From: Symbiodinium microadriaticum
Lineage: Eukaryota; Sar; Dinophyceae; Suessiales; Symbiodiniaceae
Reading direction: 5' to 3'
Assembly: GCA_001939145.1 (NCBI GenBank)
Contig: LSRX01000007.1
Coordinates: forward strand, 1,974,152 to 2,038,151
Length of the DNA stretch: 64,000 bases
Below the pieces are notes generated by a model, which had not been told where the DNA came from, did not search any database, and saw only the letters and a program-made list of their open reading frames with translations. This document shows positions 41,786 through 52,645 of this stretch, in pieces. The stretch's first letter is position 1, and each line of letters opens with the position of its first letter. A program made the translations under genes and the position numbers.

Positions 41786-41911
41786 CCCCAGAGAGCCCAA
41801 GACCCCCCTAACTTAAGGAAGATAGAGACCTCAAATCATATACGTAATATTAAGGCCCCTATAAATTAAGGCAAGAGTCCTCAAAGAAAGGGTGTCTTGG
41901 GCTCTCTGGGA
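41786..41911. mobile_element. Short inverted-repeat element, CCCAGAGAGCCCAAGAC ends
   Basis: Left end CCCCAGAGAGCCCAAGACCC; right end GGTGTCTTGGGCTCTCTGGG is its complement with minor changes. The interior is about 85 bp and AT-rich. A related hairpin with CCCAGAGAACCCGATA ends lies at 46532-46641. Only 23 bp separate it from MITE copy 2. Non-coding and MITE-like. Confidence 0.6.
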
Positions 41912-42529
41912 AGTTGGGAGCTCCAGGCCTCATGCCAGGGCCTGGCCCTGGAGGTTTGAAAGAAAACAAACCCAGATCGTATAGACTAGATGCAGTCTAC
42001 CATCGTATATAACCCTAGTAGTATACCATACCATATATTCTTACAGTATGCCATAGTCTGTTTTAGAATGTCCTAGTAGAATTCATAGATTTTAGAATGC
42101 CAGAGTATTCTAAAATTCGATACCGTTCACTCCTTCGTCCCTTCGTCTCCCGGCCTGTGGCCAAGGCGAGGCCTTGAGGCGCTTGGGATCTGTCATGAGG
42201 TCCTCCGAAGAGACGCAAAGCTAAAGGCTCCGAAGTCGGATGCGATCTGTTTGCATTTCGGGTGGGTATTTCGGGGGAATGCTTGGGATCTCGTTTGGCA
42301 CCTGCACTTCTGAACGTCTGAACCTTTTGCCATCTAATCCCGATGCGGCAGCGAAGTGAATCAACATAGGCTGCTTCCAGCCCCCACCTGTCCTGGACAG
42401 TCCCATGTGTGGCTTTCATGTGATGGGGTGCTTCTACATCAGAACTCCACACCAGACCTTTCACGTGTCAGGCAATGAGAACACAACCAGACTGAACAAC
42501 TCTTCGACTCTTTGTGTAGACAGGAGTCT
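41912..42529. other. Spacer with weak minus-strand coding signal
   Basis: The minus frame at 42063-42464 (133 codons) has no domain and uses AT-rich codons at its end. I see nothing firm. Confidence 0.3.
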
Positions 42530-42704
42530 GGTCGCTGTTTCTCTCCAGGGTTTCGCGTAGAGAAGCTATTTCGAGGCGTGCTGGCAGAGCCAGGAAGCTG
42601 GCGGAACGGATGAGCGGCGCAGCTTCAACTCTTGCAGCTAGGGCAGTCCAGGCGAGGCTTTGAGGGGACTCCGAGTCTAGAACATCTGTATGTATGCAAA
42701 TCAA
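42530..42704 (-). CDS. Possible exon, unidentified
   Basis: The frame reads SPQSLAWTALAARVEAAPLI then RSASFLALPARLEIASLRET, an Ala/Leu-rich amphipathic stretch loosely like a helical repeat. No splice partner was found. It may be a degenerate PPR-type unit; low certainty. Confidence 0.25.
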
Positions 42705-43315
42705 CGCATCGACAAGAAATCCATCTGAGCTCTGGGTTGAACCGTGCCAAGCTTTCCGTCATGACAGCTTCTGGCAGGCCAACGCCACCATCAATCCCGA
42801 GAAGACTCTGATCTTGTCTCCGACCATTATCCAACCGGTCACGAGCGAGCTCACCCTTCGGAGTGTACAAAGCTGACTTGTCTTCGCGAAAAGCAGCACG
42901 ACAGCTGTTTAGGATCGTGTAATTAGCCTGTTGGGTGATGCAGTCAGTCCAGGGGTGCGGTACCAGCGTCTATCCTCTCAGTCCCAGAAAACTGAGGCAT
43001 CGGCTGTCACTCAAGCCGTCCTTGCCACCGGAAGATGGTGCAGAGCTAACTCTACGACCGCAGTATGGCAGCTGCAGGGACTTACATCACGCACCGCAGA
43101 AGCGTCGCACAACAGTTGCACAAGCCACCCAAGAGTCTCAAACTGCAAAACGGACACCATCCACACGACCATGCCGAACGGGAGTCAGCTACCTTAAAGC
43201 CTGCCAAAGCATGCAAACCTTCGCCCCCAATAAGCATCACCCCGTCGAAACTGGGGTGCCCCGGCAGAAACCCGAGGCCCACATGAGGCCACCATCGCCG
43301 CAGGTGGGGCGGCTG

Positions 43316-43460
43316 TTAGGGCTTTAGCGTTTAGGGCTCAGGTCCTGGAGTTTAGGGAAGTTTAGGGGCTTAGGGGTTTGGGGCGTTTGGGGTTCGGGAT
43401 CTTTTCTGGGGTTTCGAGGTTGTGGTAATAAGGATTTCAGGCTTGGGGTTTAGAGCGCCT
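43316..43460. repeat. Degenerate TTTAGGG-like telomeric motifs
   Basis: GGCTTTAGCGTTTAGGGCTC, GTTTAGGGAAGTTTAGGGG, CTTAGGGGTTTGGGG and similar words are spaced irregularly through about 140 bp. Interstitial, not a chromosome end. Confidence 0.7.
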
Positions 43461-43472
43461 GGGCCGGGGGAT

Positions 43473-43883
43473 TCAGCTCTGAGACTCGTAGAGCTCAGGC
43501 CGCGAAGCGGTCACGGAGCTTCCGAAGACTCTTTTTGGGGTTCCCTGGCTGCGGCTGGAGTTGACTTCACGGCGCCCTGAGAAGAGTATGGGGACTGCAG
43601 GTTGTTTGGGGTTTGGGGTGCAGGGTGCAGCTCTGTTCGCTTCATGAGCTGTAGGCTTTCTGTTCTCTCTGAGCCGCAATCTGGCAAGAAGGGGAGTCAA
43701 GTCCAAAACCCTCGCACTGGCGCGACAGCTCAATGACTCAAAAGGATCGGCCGAGACAACGGTAGTTGAGAAGATTCTTGGGTTTTGGACTCGCTCATAC
43801 AATTGGCGGAATGACTCGCGAAGCTTCCGCGACCCGTGTTGAGTAGAAAAGCCTTGGCCCCTTGGCAGAACGTGCTTTTCCAA
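43473..43883 (-). CDS. Possible coding segment, unidentified (136-codon frame)
   Basis: The part at about 43840-43650 reads SRKLRESFRQLYERVQNPRI then FSTTVVSADPFESLSCRASA and DLTPLLARLRLREN, with a protein-like spread of residues. The later part overlaps G-rich telomere-like repeats and is doubtful. No family recognised. Confidence 0.3.
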   Translation of the reverse strand: MEKHVLPRGQGFSTQHGSRKLRESFRQLYERVQNPRIFSTTVVSADPFESLSCRASARVLDLTPLLARLRLRENRKPTAHEANRAAPCTPNPKQPAVPILFSGRREVNSSRSQGTPKRVFGSSVTASRPELYESQS

Positions 43884-44589
43884 GGCATACCAAAGTCTTT
43901 CCCGAGTATTGCTACTGTGGTTTTTTTGTGTTCGGTCTGTCGGCTTCGGCTGGAACCTTAACCAGGAGCTAGGCTGAGTTCTTCATTTCGCTTAGGATTC
44001 CTGGAACAAAGCCGGTGCCGATGGCGTGACCACAAGCCTGCTCCGCACCCTTTGACCACGAACCGCCACAGTCCACGATTCGTTTCATCGCGAGACTTGC
44101 CCGAGGCCGCCGGCAGAAACCATTCCTGGCAGCTAACAGACCCTGCCCTCTGAGACTGATTGATGAAACCTCAAACCCTGAACCCTAGGCCGATGTCGGC
44201 CGCCTCCGGCAACGCTTTTTTGGAGCCCCGTTTTGGAGCCAAGGGAAACGGGACAGGGTGGAGGCACCCTGTCGTTCCGTCGGTGAAACTGCAGCGTGAA
44301 ACTGAAGCGAAAACGCCCCGCCGGATTTCGGCTCAGGTTTCTGCATCTCCTGGTGCCAGATGCAGGTTTGCGAGTGCATCTGAGGCCCGCAAAGGCATAC
44401 TTGCTCACCACAAAATCCTTACTAAATCTTACAGTACCATGTTTGTCTCGGGTTGACGCAGATTTCCATCCGTTCCAAACTCACCGACGACGTGCATCGA
44501 CAAGCCGCTTCAGACATCACGCGACAGTGTCGGGCCCCAAGGCTCAAGGCTCGCGAGTAGGGGATTCCTGCCGGCTCATCCTCCACCGA

Positions 44590-44718
44590 CTCGCCGTCCT
44601 GGCTGCAAGGCTTGTCGATTGCTATTGCTTCTCCTTCTACTTCATCGCCCACTACCACCACCACTACCACTCCCACTACCACAACTCCGGAACCGACTAC
44701 GACGCCCACCACTACAAC
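44590..44718 (+). CDS. Possible exon: Thr/Pro-rich mucin-like linker
   Basis: The frame reads SIAIASPSTSSPTTTTTTTP followed by TTTTPEPTTTPTTTT and meets a consensus donor GTGAGTAT. ACC/ACT triplets make the tract. Such linkers occur in secreted or surface proteins. The acceptor and neighbours are not set. It could instead be a CCA/CCT repeat that happens to be open. Confidence 0.35.
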
Positions 44719-45007
44719 TGTGAGTATCTACTGCTACCACTACCACTGCCACCATCAACAGCCGCCGGAATCGGATTGTGTTGCTACGCTGCAAGGCACC
44801 TCGCCGTCGTCCTCCGGTAGAGCCTCGGTCAACAGGCTTGTGGCGGCTGCTGGTTACAACCCTTCATGTTGTGGAGAAACATGTGGTCCATCGCAACTCC
44901 GACATGCAGAGGCACCCATCACTCCTTCCCAGCAACATCTTTAGTGGCACGGGAATCTCAGAGCAAGGCGGGATAGAAGAGCTCATGGAAGATGCCGCCG
45001 TTCCTGG

Positions 45008-45388
45008 ATGTCTCTTTTGCTGGGGGCGCCGGGTAATCCAGGAACTCTTGAGGCTTCTGTCTGCGCGAGGCTAGTTCTACATCGCCTTGCAGGGGTCATG
45101 CAAGAAGCGGGTGCCCTACAGGGGCCCAAAAGCTTCTCTGAGGAATCCTGGACTTCTAAGACGCTTATGGCCCGCGCGATGCAGCTCCAGAGGCAACTCG
45201 CGGACTCTGATTCTCCGAAACAAGAAGCTGAAGATCCTACAGGCCCTGTTAACCTAGTGGTTTCCGCTTCCATTGCTTTTGAGCGGCTTGCGAGCTCCCG
45301 CCTCGCAAGCCCGAGCAAGGGCGGGTCTTCACGGCATAGCAGCGACGCTGTAAGGACGAACTTCAACGGAACAAGACCTACCCAGTAA
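45008..45388 (+). CDS. Possible terminal exon, unidentified
   Basis: 126 codons, the most protein-like part being SWTSKTLMARAMQLQRQLAD and IAFERLASSRLASPSKGGSS before a stop at 45388. It may belong to the same gene as the Thr-rich exon upstream. A minus-strand frame over the same interval (44983-45366) is about as open, so confidence is low. Confidence 0.3.
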   Translation: MSLLLGAPGNPGTLEASVCARLVLHRLAGVMQEAGALQGPKSFSEESWTSKTLMARAMQLQRQLADSDSPKQEAEDPTGPVNLVVSASIAFERLASSRLASPSKGGSSRHSSDAVRTNFNGTRPTQ

Positions 45389-46531
45389 CATTAGGGTCCA
45401 GGCTTTCGCCTTCAGAGAAGGGCAGAACTCAGGGTTCATTCAGCACTTCCAGGCTCCCAGGCTTCAGGAGCTCCAGCACGACGGAGACGTTCTGCTCGAT
45501 GCCTCGCGCTTCACAGACCCCAACTCCGACAAGGACCCCAAAACCTCTTAGGCCCACGACGCAACCGGCCCTCGAACACGCCCACACACCCCTGAAACCC
45601 AGCCCGTAGCACCCTTTTGCAGTAATTATTGTTGACCCTGCAGGATAAGATCCTCTATGGAACCCTTACAGAAATCCTTACAGCCAGCCTTTTCTAGAAA
45701 CACGTCAAGAAGCCTTTTGTGTAAACCCGAATAAATCCCCATAAGCCCCCAAAGCACACTGTCTTGAAACTTCCCGACCTGGCCCCAGGTCTTCGAGCTG
45801 CACCCTGAAGGCCCTTGCAAAGTCCTCCGCCACCACAGGAGGGCCGCTTTGGTGGAGTGGGGGCCAAGGTTCTGGGGATTGTTGGACTTGGATGTTACGC
45901 CAAGATTTAGGGCGTGTAGGGTTTAGGGTAGGTTCATGTAGGTTCCCAAACTTGAAGGGTCTAGAAAACTCCAGTGAGTTTGTGTTGGTTATAGCAAGTA
46001 GGTCCGTTTATGGAGGCTCGGTTGCTGGACATACTCATGGCCGTTTCAACAATACTTTCACCGAGTATCGTATCGAACCGCGCGCTCCCACACCGAACCG
46101 AACCGCAACCCCACCCCACCACTGCCACAGGCAGCACCGAACAGCACCGCACCGAAAGGCATATCCTCGAAGCAAACCGGAGACAATGCCAACCGCACCG
46201 AACCGAACCGTGACACCCACGATACTCCTGGAGAACACTTCTTACAGCTGCCCGCCTTTGTTCAGATTTCTACCCAGCTGCGGCGACCCACATCAATCAG
46301 CCATTGGAAGGGATTCCCCGACAGTACTGAAGGATACTATGCACTCCTGGCAATCAATTCCCTGAACTGAAGGCACAGAAACTAACCAAATGCTTTCACA
46401 AGGGCTGAGTGTTGCGGCCCCGCCCATGCAAGTACGAGGCCAACCGAGTGGCGGTTAGCCTTTCATTTGCCTGCGCACCCCCAAAGATCATAGAGAGGCT
46501 CAGCCCTAAACCCTAAACCCTAGGCCCTAGA
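45389..46531. other. Spacer with CCGAA-rich low complexity and CCCTAAA motifs
   Basis: 46078-46210 is built of ACCGAACCGAACCG and CACCGAA words. 46503-46530 holds CCCTAAACCCTAAACCCTAG. No gene seen. Confidence 0.6.
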
Positions 46532-46641
46532 CCCAGAGAACCCGATAGCCCTTAATTAGGGAATATACCTTAAACTATAGGGGCCTAAATGTTATGATTT
46601 AACGTATATTCCCTAATTAAGGGGTATCGGGTTCTCTGGGG
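46532..46641. mobile_element. Short hairpin element, CCCAGAGAACCCGATA ends
   Basis: Left arm CCCAGAGAACCCGATAGCCC then TTAATTAGGGAATATAC; right arm GTATATTCCCTAATTAAGGG then GTATCGGGTTCTCTGGG. The arms of about 38 bp pair almost perfectly across a loop of about 33 bp. The end sequence resembles the element at 41786-41911. Non-coding, MITE-like. Confidence 0.7.
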
Positions 46642-46778
46642 AGGGCTTTCAAGGCTTAGCCCAAGGACATCTTCGGCAGGCTGGGAGTGCCCCGGTGGCC
46701 AGGGATTGTGGAGGCTACTTCTTTGGTTCTGGCCTCGGGATGCCTCGTAATCGCGGCTATAGATACCAATTGTGATAT

Positions 46779-46781
46779 ATG

Positions 46782-46868
<87 letters not shown>
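46779..46868. repeat. (ACATAT)n hexamer microsatellite
   Basis: A nearly pure run of about 15 copies ending at ATGT before the ambiguous base at 46871. Confidence 0.95.
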
Positions 46869-46871
46869 GTN

Positions 46872-47291
46872 CGCGCTCGAGATTATGAGCCTCAGCACAT
46901 TTCAGAGCCTAACTGAAACTAATTCTCGAGATTGGGAGCATCAGCACATTTCGGAGCCTAACTGTAACTGAAAAAACCTAACTGAAAAAACCTAACTGAA
47001 AAACCTAACCGAAAAAACCTAACTGAAAAAACCGAAAAAACCTAAATTACCTAAAACTCGATAGTCTTGTCACTGGCATCTCGCTTAAAGACTTCCTGAA
47101 GTTAGGTGCTTTAGGTTTTTTAGGTTTTTTCAGTTAGGTTTTTTCGGTTAAGTTTTTCAGTTAGGTTTTTTCAGTTAGGTTTTTGCAGTTACAGTTAGGC
47201 TCCGAAATGTGCTGATGCTCCCAATCTCGAGTTTTTAGAATTAGTTTCAGTTAGGCTCTGAAATGTGCTGAGGCTCATAATCTCGAGCGCG
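46872..47291. mobile_element. Fold-back element: arms of about 175 bp
   Basis: The left arm (46872 to about 47050) begins CGCGCTCGAGATTATGAGCC; the right arm (about 47103-47291) ends with its exact complement GGCTCATAATCTCGAGCGCG. Each arm holds a duplicated block of about 50 bp (CTCGAGATT, CATCAGCACATTTC, GAGCCTAACTG) and then repeated AAAAAACCTAACTG words. The loop is about 50 bp. The arms match with only a few changes, one a 5-7 base insertion in the right arm. No coding capacity. Confidence 0.8.
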
Positions 47292-47425
47292 TCATGTTGG
47301 TGAGTGTTTTCAAATCGATCCCACGTGGTGAAGAACATCTCAGTCAAGCTGAGTATTCATTCTTTGGACTGTAAATACCGGTAAAATCACCAGCATGACA
47401 CCGAAGCTGTGCATGGAAGAAAGAT

Positions 47426-47743
47426 ATGCTCCGGTTATGTCTGCTTGCGATTGTGTGCATCACTGTACTATTATGGAGGCACTTGGCGCAAGAATCCTTC
47501 CATAATGTGCATGCTTATTATCGCGTATGTCTCGAAGCGCTTTTTCTTCTTGTTCCAGCTCCCTTCCGTGATCTGCATTCCGACATGGCAAGTTATGCGG
47601 CAGAACATGAGATCCAAGATGGCGCTTTGACGTTTGAAGAGGCTTGTGCTCATGTGTCGGGACAGAAACTTCAAGGGCCTGAGGCCCATCCAATGAAATC
47701 AGACCGAGCTCCTGGTGATGCACAAATCTCAGAGAGTCATTAG
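47426..47743 (+). CDS. Small ORF with hydrophobic start, unidentified
   Basis: 105 codons. MLRLCLLAIVCITVLLWRHL looks like a signal peptide or membrane anchor; ASYAAEHEIQDGALTFEEAC follows and looks helical. It lies between the fold-back element and the transposase remnant on the same strand, and may be a leader exon or chance. Confidence 0.25.
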   Translation: MLRLCLLAIVCITVLLWRHLAQESFHNVHAYYRVCLEALFLLVPAPFRDLHSDMASYAAEHEIQDGALTFEEACAHVSGQKLQGPEAHPMKSDRAPGDAQISESH

Positions 47744-48081
47744 GTTGTTTGCGTGGATGAGGTCCATCGGTGCTGCGTTGTTTAAGCTTTGCTCATGATG
47801 CATACTATCGTGAAATAGGTCGAAGTCTTTTCTTTCATCTCGCGGGAAGCTTGCTTCGCTTCATAGGTTTCACCAGTACACATACGCCATGGCAGTCCAC
47901 TTCGAGACTCGCGATGACTTCTTGAAGGCACCTTTGTGTATACACACACTAGCCATACAGCTTGATAACTTAACCCTTGAGATTGCCTTAATTCAGATCA
48001 TATGGTAAACCACTCTGCATTTTCCTGCGTGAGGCTGTTGAGCGGTGCGACTTCGTTAACCGGGCAGATTCTCTTCGCATC

Positions 48082-49259
48082 GTGAAGCACAGTCTTGTTG
48101 GCAACCTGGGTTCTTTGCCTAACACCGAGGCCACCAAGGCTATACTCGTGGCTCAGCACTTTCGCCTGGTACCACCTTCATATGAATGCGAGGAGTGCGA
48201 CTCGAATTGTGTTCTCTCTTGTCGGCGGGCCAATGGCGCGGGCCCCGACACGATGGCGGGTGTCCTCGGTGCAATGGCAAGCAATATAACGCGGCCGCCA
48301 TCGGTTTCTTCAAAGGGGAATACCAGACACTTTGTTTGGACAAACTGGATGCCTTGGTCATGTGGGTGAAGGACTACTCCCGCACGACCATCTGTATTGA
48401 GTTACATAACCAGCCATCATGAAACGATAGATGGCTGGCTTGCCTCCTTCCAGCATGTCGTCAGCAACTGGGCCAAACTGCAACTTGATAGTGGATTTAA
48501 AACAACCGCTTCTTCAAGGACATGGAAATGCAGCCTCATATGCGACGTCGAGTTTTCCTCAAGAAACCAGCGCTTCACACGACCCAGAAGCGACCAGCCA
48601 CCCAGAAGCGTCCATCCACCGTCGTCCTGAAAAACCTTCCACGGCTCTTCAAAAGCACATTTTGAAGAAGAACCAGAAGCGGATCTTCGTAGCAGATGAA
48701 TCTTTCCTCAACAAAAAGAAACCAGGGAAGCTCTCCAAGTACGGTCGTCCTCAAAAGGACCAAATCTGGATCTGTCCTGGAGAACAACATCAAGACCCAC
48801 TTCCTCTTCCGCATTCTTGACCATCCCGCAGACGATCTGGATGGCAAGCCTCGGGGTCACAAGGAGATGCTTGGCAATCTTCGGTCTTTGGGCTTGCGCT
48901 CAGGGGATACCTTCGTGAGCGATAAGTGGAAATCCACTGTCTCGTCCCTAAAGGCCTACCGTGTGGCCACCCGCACCCTTCCACATGAAATGGTCAACCA
49001 CATTGAGGGCGAGATCGTGAGTTCCAATGGGTTCACCACCAGCCCCATCGAAGCGAAATGGGCTGTCATGAAACGCTGGATCCGAAAGCGTGGTGGAGGC
49101 GTCTTGCCAAAACACGGCGATCGGGAGAAGTGGGCGACCTTGATCTTTGAGTATCAAGGCCGCAGCTTGCTGATGACCCGCGAGCACCACGGCATCCAAC
49201 ACGACCGCATCCGTGTTCTGAGGCTTCGTGCTGTGCTAAACCTATTCGCAGTAGCGTAA
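48082..49259 (+). pseudogene. Merlin/IS1595 (ISXO2-like) DDE transposase, frameshifted
   Basis: Pieces of one transposase lie in three frames. Frame 48186-48422 has a zinc-ribbon half, GGCPRCNGKQYNAAAIGF. Frame 48431-48820 carries the first catalytic Asp in KRIFVADESFLNKKKPGKLS. Frame 48696-49259 carries LENNIKTHFLFRIL, the second Asp in GDTFVSDKWKST, and the Glu in TTSPIEAKWAVMKRWIRK followed by LPKHGDREKW. The last block matches the conserved N-x-x-E-x-x-W-x-x-x-K ending of the family. A shift at about 48775-48790 separates the first Asp from the rest, and stops separate the zinc part, so the copy is dead unless spliced. Terminal repeats were not found. Confidence 0.7.
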
Positions 49260-50158
49260 ATTCTCACTCGCGTGTAGTCTCTATGTTATCTCTCAGTCTT
49301 GTTTTCGGTGACACCAGTCATGCACCCGAACACGACGCGACGACAAACCAAAACGTACAAGACTCACATCTACACAAGGGTGCACTGTATGTTGCTCATG
49401 ATTTGCAGCTGTGCATGCGGAACGCGAGTGTCTCAGAAGCATTCATGAAGCAGGGGCCACGTGAAGCAGCAGTGGTCGTTTATGCCTTGGTGCCTCCAGC
49501 ATTTATGTGATTGATGAAGCACGATCCTTTGACTCTGCTGGACGAGTTCATACTTCTACCTCCCCCGCTTCCTATACCGTCGGCTCCGGTGCCACAGCCG
49601 TGTTTGGAAAACTTCGCGACGGTTCCTGTCTTCAAACATTATGCACTATGATCCGATTCCATTACGTTGTAACCGTGTGTTTCGTCGTCTAAAATAAGAG
49701 TCGATGCACTTGCTTTTTTTTGTCCTTGTATACAAGCAAAGGCTGCTGCGTCTACCAAGCCAAACCTGGCGTCTTCTACAAGGTTACTCCGTTCTCAGAT
49801 TCTGTGGCCGAGCGAATCCTAACGGATGCGGAGCTTCACGAACTGAAATTGCACTTGTAAGAATCGCGCATTTCGCCCTGAGGGCTGCTGCACAAGAACC
49901 ATGTCATGGATTGCTAGACAGAAAAAAGTAGAAACGCAGGGGTCAACCTGCGGCGCAGAACCTATTCGGGTATCCTGTACTATGATATACTATAGTGTAC
50001 TATAATATACGATAATGAACTCTACTATTACTTCGCCGCGGGCTCACAGGGCCGCAGCGCCAAAAGCAGCGACCGGCGGAGGCGAGAGCCCAGGGCTGGC
50101 CTTAGCGCTCTTGTAGAAATCACCAAATACACAAAAGGCACCCTTTAATCTACGTGAC

Positions 50159-50196
<38 letters not shown>

Positions 50197-51317
50197 ATGT
50201 ATATATGTATATAAATGTATACATACATATGTATACATGAAGTCTGTCTGCGTAATCTGCATATAATGTATATAATCCTTTCTTCATCCCTGCGAATAAC
50301 CTCTATTCCAATCGTTTGGCTGGCCTGATATTGCCATGTCCCTTTGTCATCTGACCTTCGAGGTCCCCTCTTTTTTGGCCTCCTTTAAGGGACTGGCATC
50401 GGAGGCCAGGCCGCTGCCAAAGCACATGCCTGGGGAGGGAACGTGGATAGTAGGGAAGGGTTGAGGGGTGGGATGAAGGCTTACGAGTTAGGATTGAAGG
50501 CCATAATAGAGTTCAGGGAAACGGAACTATAGGGCTTGGACGCCTGGACTGACATAAGTGGGCAAAAGTCTATACGTAAGTGTCTGGTTGGATCCTCCGA
50601 AGAACAACAGGGGGGTTTCCTCTAACCCCTTCCGCCACCCAACTGCTACGTTGTGTTTTGAACCTCGATGGTGTACGATTTATGCTCTCACAACTCGGAC
50701 AAGCCAGGCGAGGTTCTACAGGTTTGAGTTGGCGTATTACGATTTCGACTCACACACCACGGCAGGCATGGCTCATGACGTCCAAGATTGCTACTCGGAC
50801 TTGCCTAGCAGCTGAAGCAGAGAGTCAAACTGCCAAAGCAGATCGAACAAGGACGGAATTCATAAAAACCTGGACGTTGATACGATTTACGCTCTCACGA
50901 CTCGGACATGCCTGGGCGATTTAGGGTTCAAGGTATAGGGATTAATTTACCTCCAGTCGCAGGCGCCCCAGCTGAAGAAATTGAGACAGGGCAGCTGCCA
51001 TGTCCACGAGTACAGAAGCAACGACTCCGGGCAAGCAATCATTACGAACTGCGAGGTTTGCAATACGAGCCGGCCTGGAAAAGGGTGCTGTAAGCCAATG
51101 GATCGCCCTCCGACGTCACCCAGCATTCCTGGCAAAAGAGGAGCCAGAGGGTTTATGGCTTATGGCTGTGGACCTTCAGGTTCAACGCAGGCATCCCAGA
51201 AGGGAAGCTTTGAATGCAGAGTTTGGGGCTTGACATGCGCATCTCACAGCCAAGGCAAAGTCCAGCGGAAGCATCCGAGACCAGAGAGCGGATTCTCGCA
51301 GGCCGACCGTCTGGAGT
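49260..51317. other. No supported gene; microsatellite at 50158-50232
   Basis: Contains (AT)n(GT)n at 50158-50200 with an ATGTAT tail, a short TACTATAG palindromic patch near 49975-50015, and a duplicated word ACGATTTAYGCTCTCACRAC at about 50669 and 50882. No domain is seen in the short frames. Confidence 0.4.
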
Positions 51318-52190
51318 TCATCTAGCTGCAAACCCCTGATGGCCCTGATGCCTGCAGCATGACGGCCCGCTGCCACTGCATGCCGAGCTGGAAGGCCTTC
51401 GCGGGTTTCGACACGAGGACAAACACATCTTCCAACTAGAGCCCTTGTTCTTGCAAGTTTCCCGCAAGTCGGTTCCTGCGCCAGGGAATTCAGAGTGATG
51501 GCGTTGCCCTGTAAGCCGGCGTCCTGGCGGAATCATGGATACTGGAGGCAGGGACCTCTTCCTGACCATCGGACTCCTCGTGTTGCGTTGGACTCATGCA
51601 AGGATGGACAGGCCCGTGAACCAAGGCAGCAAGGATGCGCCTGCAGTGACACCTGTATGGTCAGAGCCTGTGGCCAAGAAGCAGCCGCCGCAAACAAGGT
51701 TGCACCGAAGATGGCCACATCGCCTACACGCTTTGTGGAATGCACAATTGGAGCAGCTGAAGAGGCAGTGAGCATCGCTGAAGTATACAATGGGCATCGA
51801 AGAGCGGCCTGGCTTTCTCAACCCAATCCCGAAGCCAACAATAGTTTAATGGACTCGCGCAGCCGTAGAGAACCTGAACGGCTGTCGCCTGGCTCCTTCG
51901 GCCCACGCCACTGGAGCTGGGCAGCACGCTGCCACTGGCCAACCTCTTCAAGTGCAGCAGGATTGGGCGTCAGATGTGAACCAGAAACGTGCAGCCTTTG
52001 GAGGCTCAAGACATGTCCCGCTGGTTTTTACGCTCGCTGGCGTTCTTTGCTTATAGGGTTCCCCGGATGCACCCCAACCGGAGGGGCCTCTGCACAAGCA
52101 GAGATGGCAGCCGTCTGGGCGGAACCATCCTCGGAAGCCGAAAGCTTCACCAAGTCTAGCGAGTCTAGCGCGACGGGGCGATGGCATGTG
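51318..52190 (-). pseudogene. PPR-type gene fragments
   Basis: Minus-strand pieces in different frames carry PPR helix signatures: SAQTAAISACAEA near 52115, PAALEEVGQWQRAAQLQW near 51940, FQLGMQWQRAVMLQASGPSG near 51400. Stops and frame changes separate them; they may be short exons or a decayed copy. The 305-codon plus-strand frame at 51495-52412 is antisense to these and is treated as a shadow. Intact family members bind organellar RNA. Confidence 0.4.
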
Positions 52191-52429
52191 GGGACCGGGG
52201 GGCCCGTGAGTTCGGAATCACACTACTGCGCGGACTTTTCAGCTCAGCAAACTGCGATGGCACAGGGGCCGCTCGTTTTGAGCCTGTACAAGGCACTGGA
52301 TGGTCCCTGGACCTCGCAATGTCCGCAGACTGCAATGGCCCGTGGAACCAGCTGTTGCAGTCAATGCAGGAGGACCAAGCAACTGCGCAGCCGGCTGAAT
52401 CCTAGCCCGTAGTGTCGGAGTAGAAGTAG

Positions 52430-52645
52430 TGCAAGCGTGCTTGATCACGACTGTCAGACAGTGTGTTAGTCTGGTTGAAAAGCACTCAAGCCCTCCGGCC
52501 ACTGCAGGTCCTGCGTGCCTGGCTGTCATCCCGGGACAAATGCCACGCCTTATCAGCCTTATCCTTCCTTCCGTATCTGCACTGTAGTACAATATCATCT
52601 GCAAAGAGAGTACAGCCAGATGCCGCAGGTGCCCCTTCAAAAAGA
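52430..52645 (-). mobile_element. Reverse transcriptase fragment (motif C)
   Basis: The frame reads GCTLFADDIVLQCRYGRKDK, the FADD palm motif C of LINE reverse transcriptases, in a short window bounded by stops. No other motif could be placed around it. A small LINE remnant. Confidence 0.4.

Noticed and set aside
51495..52412. 305-codon plus-strand frame
   Set aside because: It is antisense to PPR signatures; no motif on its own strand.
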